DNA from: JAZSMS01 sp045536015
GTDB taxonomy: Bacteria > Bacillota > Clostridia > Christensenellales > QALW01
Direction: 5' to 3'
DNA: 18,143 nt
Assembly (NCBI GenBank): GCA_045536015.1
Contig: JAZSMS010000048.1
Coordinates: 1 to 18,143, forward strand
The notes beneath the pieces were generated by a model. That model was not told the DNA's origin, ran no database searches, and saw nothing but the letters and a program-made list of their open reading frames with translations. Shown here piece by piece: positions 15,631 through 18,143 of the stretch. The position numbers and the translations under genes were made by a program. Each line of letters starts with the position of its first letter. Position 1 is the stretch's first letter.

Positions 15631-16041
15631 GTGAAGCAGGCTTTACTTACTATTGTTACAAAACAACCTGAAAATGACGAAACAATAACCTTTAAAACGC
15701 GTACAGAATATGATTTTACTAACGACGGTCTAAAGCTTAATTATGAAGAAACCTTGGGCGAAGAAGATCCGGTAAGCACGTCGATGGTTATTTCGGAGGA
15801 TAGTATTTTTGTTCAGCGGACGGGTGATAGCGGCGCAGATATGTTTTTTCAAAATGCCGCTACGTACGAAACGCAGTATAGGGCTATGGGTAGCCTTAGC
15901 CTTGATATGCGCATTTTTACAACTAATCTTGATATAAAAACGAAAGATAATGGTATAACTGCAAACGTTAACTATCAGTTGTTTTTATCGGGTGTAAGCG
16001 TTGGTAAAATGGAAATGGATATAAAGGTTGAATATTTATAA
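15631..16041 (+). CDS. DUF1934-like (YwiB-type) beta-barrel protein, GTG start
   Basis: A 136-residue protein without signal peptide, the usual size for DUF1934. Features that fit are an early charged strand block (FKTRTEYDFTNDGLKLNYEET), a central segment with MVISEDSIFVQRTGD, and the closing pattern of alternating polar and hydrophobic residues (NVNYQLFLSGVSVGKMEMDIKVEYL), which is the family's LxF-x-G-x-N/E-x-L-like finish. Members such as B. subtilis YwiB are small calycin-like barrels of unknown role. The GTG start has GAGGG upstream and lies one base after the lipoprotein stop. The assignment to DUF1934 rests on length and pattern, so it is less sure than for the other genes. A terminator follows immediately. 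Confidence 0.7.
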   Translation: MKQALLTIVTKQPENDETITFKTRTEYDFTNDGLKLNYEETLGEEDPVSTSMVISEDSIFVQRTGDSGADMFFQNAATYETQYRAMGSLSLDMRIFTTNLDIKTKDNGITANVNYQLFLSGVSVGKMEMDIKVEYL

Positions 16042-16042
16042 T

Positions 16043-16067
16043 GCGGTGCTTTTGCACCGCTTTTTTT
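16043..16067 (+). terminator. Intrinsic terminator after the DUF1934-like gene
   Basis: A perfect 7-bp GC-rich stem (GCGGTGC 16043-16049, GCACCGC 16054-16060) with a TTTT loop and seven T at 16061-16067. It begins one base after the stop codon. The last two T are shared with the -35 box of the next promoter. Confidence 0.93.
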
Positions 16068-16095
16068 GACAAAAAAAGAAATAAAGGCATATTAT
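16066..16095 (+). promoter_or_regulatory. Sigma-A promoter of the dipeptidase gene
   Basis: A perfect TTGACA at 16066-16071 and TATTAT at 16090-16095, separated by 18 bases. The expected leader is only about ten bases, so most of the ribosome site is right at the transcript start. Confidence 0.75.
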
Positions 16096-16112
16096 ATTTC
16101 GGGGTGAGGAAT

Positions 16113-16904
16113 ATGTATGTTTTTGATGCACATTGCGACAGACTGTGGAAAAAAGTTAAAAGAGGAACAGAATGTAAAAAGAGTGATGATTACAAATGTA
16201 TTTGCGCCGTTTTTGAGGGCGCTTCTACGCGTGAAGACGTAGCAAGACAACTAATGCTTTTAAAGGATAAAAATGCTTTAAATGATGTGTATGTTGCTTT
16301 TGAGGGGCTTTCGTGGCTAAAGGAAGAAAAGGATATTGCATTGATAAAAAAATATAAGCCTGTTTATGCTTCGCCAACCTGGAATAGGGCAAACTTTTTA
16401 GGCGGCTCTTGTTTTCAGGATGCACCGCTTACGCAATTAGGTAAAGAAGTATTAACCGAGCTTGATTTGGCAAAAATATACATAGATGCAGCACATTCGG
16501 GAAGAAGAATGTTCTTTGATTTGATTGACGAATTTGAAAACGTGATTTTTTCGCACGGTAACGTGTTTGCGCAAAAACCGCACGTTCGAAATTTAACTGA
16601 CAAACAAATTAAAACTCTTGTAGAAAAGAATACGTTTTTAGGACTTTCTCTTTATAAAGAATTTGTAGGTGGCGACAGGGCAGAGGATTTTGTTAAAAAC
16701 GTTGATTACGTGCTTGATGCAGGCGGTGAAGACATTGTTGGCATAGGCAGTGATTTAGATGGTTGTGAAGATATTATAGAGAACGGTGAGAACGTTTTTG
16801 AAAAAATTTATGAATGTTTGCTTAAGAAAAATTATTCCGAAACACTAATATCTAAGCTATTTTACGGCAATTTAAAGCATTTAATTGAAAAAAGGCAGAT
16901 ATAA
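16113..16904 (+). CDS. Short membrane dipeptidase-like amidohydrolase (peptidase family M19)
   Basis: A 263-residue protein with the metal-binding pattern of the M19 (renal dipeptidase) family, which hydrolyses dipeptides with a two-zinc site. Visible pieces are DAH7-C-D9 (the family's HxD), E64 in VAFEG, H128 in IDAAHSG, H148 in FSHGN, HVRNLTDKQI at 157-166, a standard block following the second histidine, and GSDLDG at 212-217 with the catalytic aspartate. YGNLKHLI near the end corresponds to the family's GGNxLR. At 263 residues it is shorter than typical members (over 300), with the loops between motifs trimmed. There is no signal peptide, so it acts in the cytoplasm. ATG 16113 is preceded by GGTGAGGA, with rather tight spacing. 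Readings from 16041 would include the terminator and are unlikely. Its natural substrate is unknown. Confidence 0.87.
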   Translation: MYVFDAHCDRLWKKVKRGTECKKSDDYKCICAVFEGASTREDVARQLMLLKDKNALNDVYVAFEGLSWLKEEKDIALIKKYKPVYASPTWNRANFLGGSCFQDAPLTQLGKEVLTELDLAKIYIDAAHSGRRMFFDLIDEFENVIFSHGNVFAQKPHVRNLTDKQIKTLVEKNTFLGLSLYKEFVGGDRAEDFVKNVDYVLDAGGEDIVGIGSDLDGCEDIIENGENVFEKIYECLLKKNYSETLISKLFYGNLKHLIEKRQI

Positions 16905-16947
16905 CAAAAAAATAACGGCAGGAGTAATAAAAAAACTTAAAAAGTCG

Positions 16948-16976
16948 TTGACAAAAAACGGCTTTGATAATATAAT
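16948..16976 (+). promoter_or_regulatory. Consensus sigma-A promoter of the tRNA cluster
   Basis: Perfect TTGACA (16948-16953) and perfect TATAAT (16971-16976) are separated by exactly 17 bases. The start would be near 16983, about 20 bases before tRNA-Gly. A 9-bp near-palindrome (16941-16949 with 16957-16965, one G-T pair) spans the -35 box. Confidence 0.93.
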
Positions 16977-17004
16977 TACTCTTGCCTTTGTGAAAAGGAA
17001 ACAC

Positions 17005-17078
17005 GCGGGTGTAGTTCAATGGTAGAATCTCAGCCTTCCAAGCTGATTGCGTGGGTTCGATTCCCATCACCCGCTCCA
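17005..17078 (+). tRNA. tRNA-Gly(TCC)
   Basis: Acceptor stem GCGGGTG/CACCCGC, anticodon stem TCAGC/GCTGA with loop CTTCCAA giving anticodon TCC, T-loop TTCGATT and encoded CCA. It is first in the cluster after the promoter. Confidence 0.97.
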
Positions 17079-17096
17079 ACCTTTTTAGGTCTTTAT

Positions 17097-17173
17097 GCGC
17101 CAGTAGCTCAGTAGGATAGAGCAACGGCCTTCTAAGCCGTGTGTCGGGGGTTCGACTCCCTTCTGGCGCACCA
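17097..17173 (+). tRNA. tRNA-Arg(TCT)
   Basis: Acceptor stem GCGCCAG/CTGGCGC, anticodon stem ACGGC/GCCGT with loop CTTCTAA (anticodon TCT), T-loop TTCGACT and encoded CCA. Confidence 0.97.
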
Positions 17174-17185
17174 AAATGGCATTAT

Positions 17186-17263
<78 letters not shown>

Positions 17264-17273
17264 CTTAATAAAT

Positions 17274-17348
17274 TGGGGTGTAGCCAAGCGGTAAGGCAAC
17301 GGATTTTGATTCCGTCATGCGCTGGTTCGAGCCCAGCCACCCCAGCCA
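17274..17348 (+). tRNA. tRNA-Gln(TTG)
   Basis: Acceptor stem TGGGGTG/CACCCCA, anticodon stem ACGGA/TCCGT with loop TTTTGAT (anticodon TTG), discriminator G and encoded CCA. Confidence 0.96.
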
Positions 17349-17355
17349 AAAAAAC

Positions 17356-17431
17356 GATTCATTAGCTCAGTCGGCAGAGCACCTGACTTTTAATCAGGGT
17401 GTCCCGGGTTCAAATCCCGGATGGATCACCA
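17356..17431 (+). tRNA. tRNA-Lys(TTT)
   Basis: Acceptor stem GATTCAT/ATGGATC with one T-G pair, anticodon stem CCTGA/TCAGG with loop CTTTTAA (anticodon TTT), T-loop TTCAAAT and encoded CCA. Confidence 0.97.
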
Positions 17432-17435
17432 TAAT

Positions 17436-17511
17436 GGGAGCATAGCTCAGCTGGGAGAGCATCTGCCTTACAAGCAGAGGGTCATAGGTTCGAGCCCTAT
17501 TGTTCCCACCA
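17436..17511 (+). tRNA. tRNA-Val(TAC)
   Basis: Acceptor stem GGGAGCA/TGTTCCC (one G-T pair), anticodon stem TCTGC/GCAGA with loop CTTACAA (anticodon TAC) and encoded CCA. It is last in the cluster. Confidence 0.97.
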
Positions 17512-17548
17512 AACCCCCAAGGACGATAAGTTCTTGGGGGTTATTTTT
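17512..17548 (+). terminator. Terminator of the tRNA cluster
   Basis: A 10-bp stem (AACCCCCAAG 17512-17521, CTTGGGGGTT 17533-17542) with an 11-base loop, followed by ATTTTT. It begins at the base after the CCA of tRNA-Val. Confidence 0.92.
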
Positions 17549-17698
17549 AACTATTGCTTCTTCGTTCTTACTTTGTGGATTTGGAATGTGATAAGTAATA
17601 AGTAAAAACCGTTCTCGTGCCAGAACGGGCAATCAAGTTTGTGCAAAATACAAAGAGGTGTTTTTGCTACGCAAAAAAATGTTGTGTCTTGTGGGCAC
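17549..17698. other. Non-coding gap between the tRNA terminator and the tRNA-half site
   Basis: I see no gene here. Two short hairpins are present: CCGTTCT/AGAACGG (17609-17615 with 17622-17628) and TTTTTGC/GCAAAAA with a 3-base loop (17661-17667 with 17671-17677). If the tRNA-half interpretation is right, this is the original chromosomal sequence downstream of a former tRNA gene. Confidence 0.5.
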
Positions 17699-17734
17699 AA
17701 AAAAAGAAAAGTGCTTTGCAAAAAAACACTTTTC
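17699..17734 (-). terminator. Terminator reading leftwards, downstream of the tRNA 3' half
   Basis: On the minus strand GAAAAGTG (17727-17734) pairs with CACTTTTC (17706-17713), followed by seven T (17699-17705). It lies six bases after the CCA end of the partial tRNA, where a tRNA terminator is expected. Confidence 0.75.
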
Positions 17735-17740
17735 TTTTTC

Positions 17741-17784
17741 TGGCACCCCCTGCGGGAATCGAACCCACAACTGCCCCTTAGGAG
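17741..17784 (-). pseudogene. 3' half of a tRNA, probably tRNA-Arg(CCT); likely attachment-site scar
   Basis: On the minus strand the sequence runs from an anticodon loop (CTCCTAA, 17778-17784) through the 3' anticodon stem GGGGC, a short variable region, a complete T-arm (GTGGG, TTCGATT, CCCGC), the acceptor 3' strand AGGGGGT, discriminator G and CCA. The matching 5' half (an ACCCCCT acceptor strand, D-arm and GCCCC stem) is absent to the right, so no full tRNA can fold. The break falls in the anticodon loop, a common crossover point for tyrosine recombinases that insert in tRNA genes. The anticodon CCT assignment depends on the loop alone. The terminator behind it is kept. Confidence 0.72.
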
Positions 17785-18000
17785 ATACCGAAGGAAACGA
17801 TAACGGCATCCCTTATAATACCTAAAGATCCCCTGCTGTCAGGAGATTTTTAAGGTTGAAGTGTTATATTGTGTTACGCCGTTACCGCTGGTTTTGTGTT
17901 GATTTACTGTGTTTGATTAGCAAGCAATTAGCAAGGAGAGTGAATTTGGGGTAGAGATAATATTCGTATGAAATGTTACGGCGTTATCACCAATACCTTT
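17785..18000. repeat. Non-coding segment with short repeats beside the tRNA-half site
   Basis: I see no gene here. ATTAGCAAG occurs twice (17916-17924, 17927-17935) with a period of 11 bases. GTTACGCCGTTA (17873-17884) recurs as GTTACGGCGTTA (17975-17986), and the inverted form TAACGGC is at 17801-17807. The spacing and position next to the putative core suggest recombinase or directionality-factor binding sites; this is inference. Confidence 0.45.
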
Positions 18001-18143
18001 TTATAACTTCTCTGCCTCTTTTTCAAGTGCTCTATAATCAACTTTGCCAATGGGTGTTAACGGCATTTTGTCAATAAATACAAAATTAACGGGTTGCACG
18101 TATTCGGGCAATTCTTTTTGGCATAGTTCAAACAATTCTGCTT
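18001..18143 (-). CDS. AMP-binding (acyl-CoA synthetase or adenylation) enzyme, C-terminal end only
   Basis: Only the last 46 residues before the TAA are in the window; the frame runs off the right edge. They read as the C-terminal subdomain of the ANL superfamily: ELPEYVQPVNFVFID then KMPLTPIGKVDYRAL, where the Lys in PIGK is the conserved lysine needed for adenylation. ANL enzymes activate carboxylic acids as acyl-adenylates and pass them to CoA or a carrier protein. Whether this one is a fatty-acid or other acid CoA ligase, or a stand-alone or carrier-linked adenylation domain, cannot be decided from the tail; no carrier-protein domain follows, as the protein ends ten residues later. It points towards the tRNA-half site and lies 216 bases from it, on the side where an inserted element would be. 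Confidence 0.85.
   Translation of the reverse strand, partial: AELFELCQKELPEYVQPVNFVFIDKMPLTPIGKVDYRALEKEAEKL

Noticed and set aside
16041..16112. Dipeptidase reading frame starting at 16041
   Set aside because: It includes the terminator hairpin and promoter; M19 homology begins at ATG 16113.
16852..17124. Minus-strand frame with the string GIEPTQSAWKAEILPLNY
   Set aside because: This is the well-known false protein made by reading the antisense of tRNA-Gly(TCC); it overlaps the tRNA and the promoter.
17829..17852. Small hairpin CCTG-CTGT-CAGG followed by TTTTT as a plus-strand terminator
   Set aside because: The stem is only four pairs plus two broken by a mismatch, and no gene lies upstream that needs it.

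Overview
The window looks like an AT-rich chromosome segment from an endospore-forming member of the Clostridia (Firmicutes), probably an uncultured gut-type lineage. The reasons are a full-length spoIVA, Firmicutes-style strong Shine-Dalgarno sites, short intergenic gaps, sigma-A type promoters, and a compact alanyl-tRNA synthetase of a kind I recall from some Clostridia and candidate-phyla bacteria. The taxonomy is inference from gene content; no rRNA is present.

Layout, left to right. Positions 2-2366 hold the 3' part of cysS followed by alaS, ending at a strong intrinsic terminator. A metallo-beta-lactamase-fold hydrolase gene (2414-3022) follows. It converges on spoIVA (minus strand, 3073-4548) across a shared hairpin. 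spoIVA appears to start at a CTG codon. A divergent intergenic region carries a sigma-E-like promoter for spoIVA and a good sigma-A promoter for rsmE-mtaB-HIT (4687-7022), a tightly packed unit for rRNA and tRNA modification plus a nucleotide hydrolase. Next is dnaB (7113-8453), which overlaps by one base the start of a four-gene Gld-like ABC exporter set: ATPase, six-helix permease, GldG-like auxiliary protein and DUF4340-like protein (8453-13171). A 63-codon gene on the minus strand overlaps the end of this set. Two tandem paralogous DUF5050-like lipoproteins and a DUF1934-like protein (13380-16041) follow, ending at a hairpin terminator whose T tract overlaps the promoter of a short membrane-dipeptidase (M19) gene (16113-16904).

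The right part is a six-gene tRNA cluster, Gly(TCC)-Arg(TCT)-His(GTG)-Gln(TTG)-Lys(TTT)-Val(TAC), all with encoded CCA. It is driven by a perfect-consensus TTGACA-17-TATAAT promoter and closed by a GC-rich terminator. Beyond it, at 17741-17784 on the minus strand, lies only the 3' half of a tRNA, probably Arg(CCT), from anticodon loop to CCA, with its own terminator still in place. This is the typical footprint of a tyrosine-recombinase attachment site. Short repeats lie on the presumed element side, and the tail of an AMP-binding (acyl-CoA synthetase or adenylation) enzyme enters from the right edge. A genomic island may therefore begin at about 17785 and continue past the window.

Most of the window is housekeeping. 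The points worth a second look are the CTG-started spoIVA, the AlaRS lacking both the beta-barrel and C-Ala regions, the overlooked minus-strand small gene, the Gld-like exporter beside two paralogous lipoproteins, and the tRNA-half attachment scar. I do not see a clearly new multi-gene defence or biosynthetic system inside these bounds.
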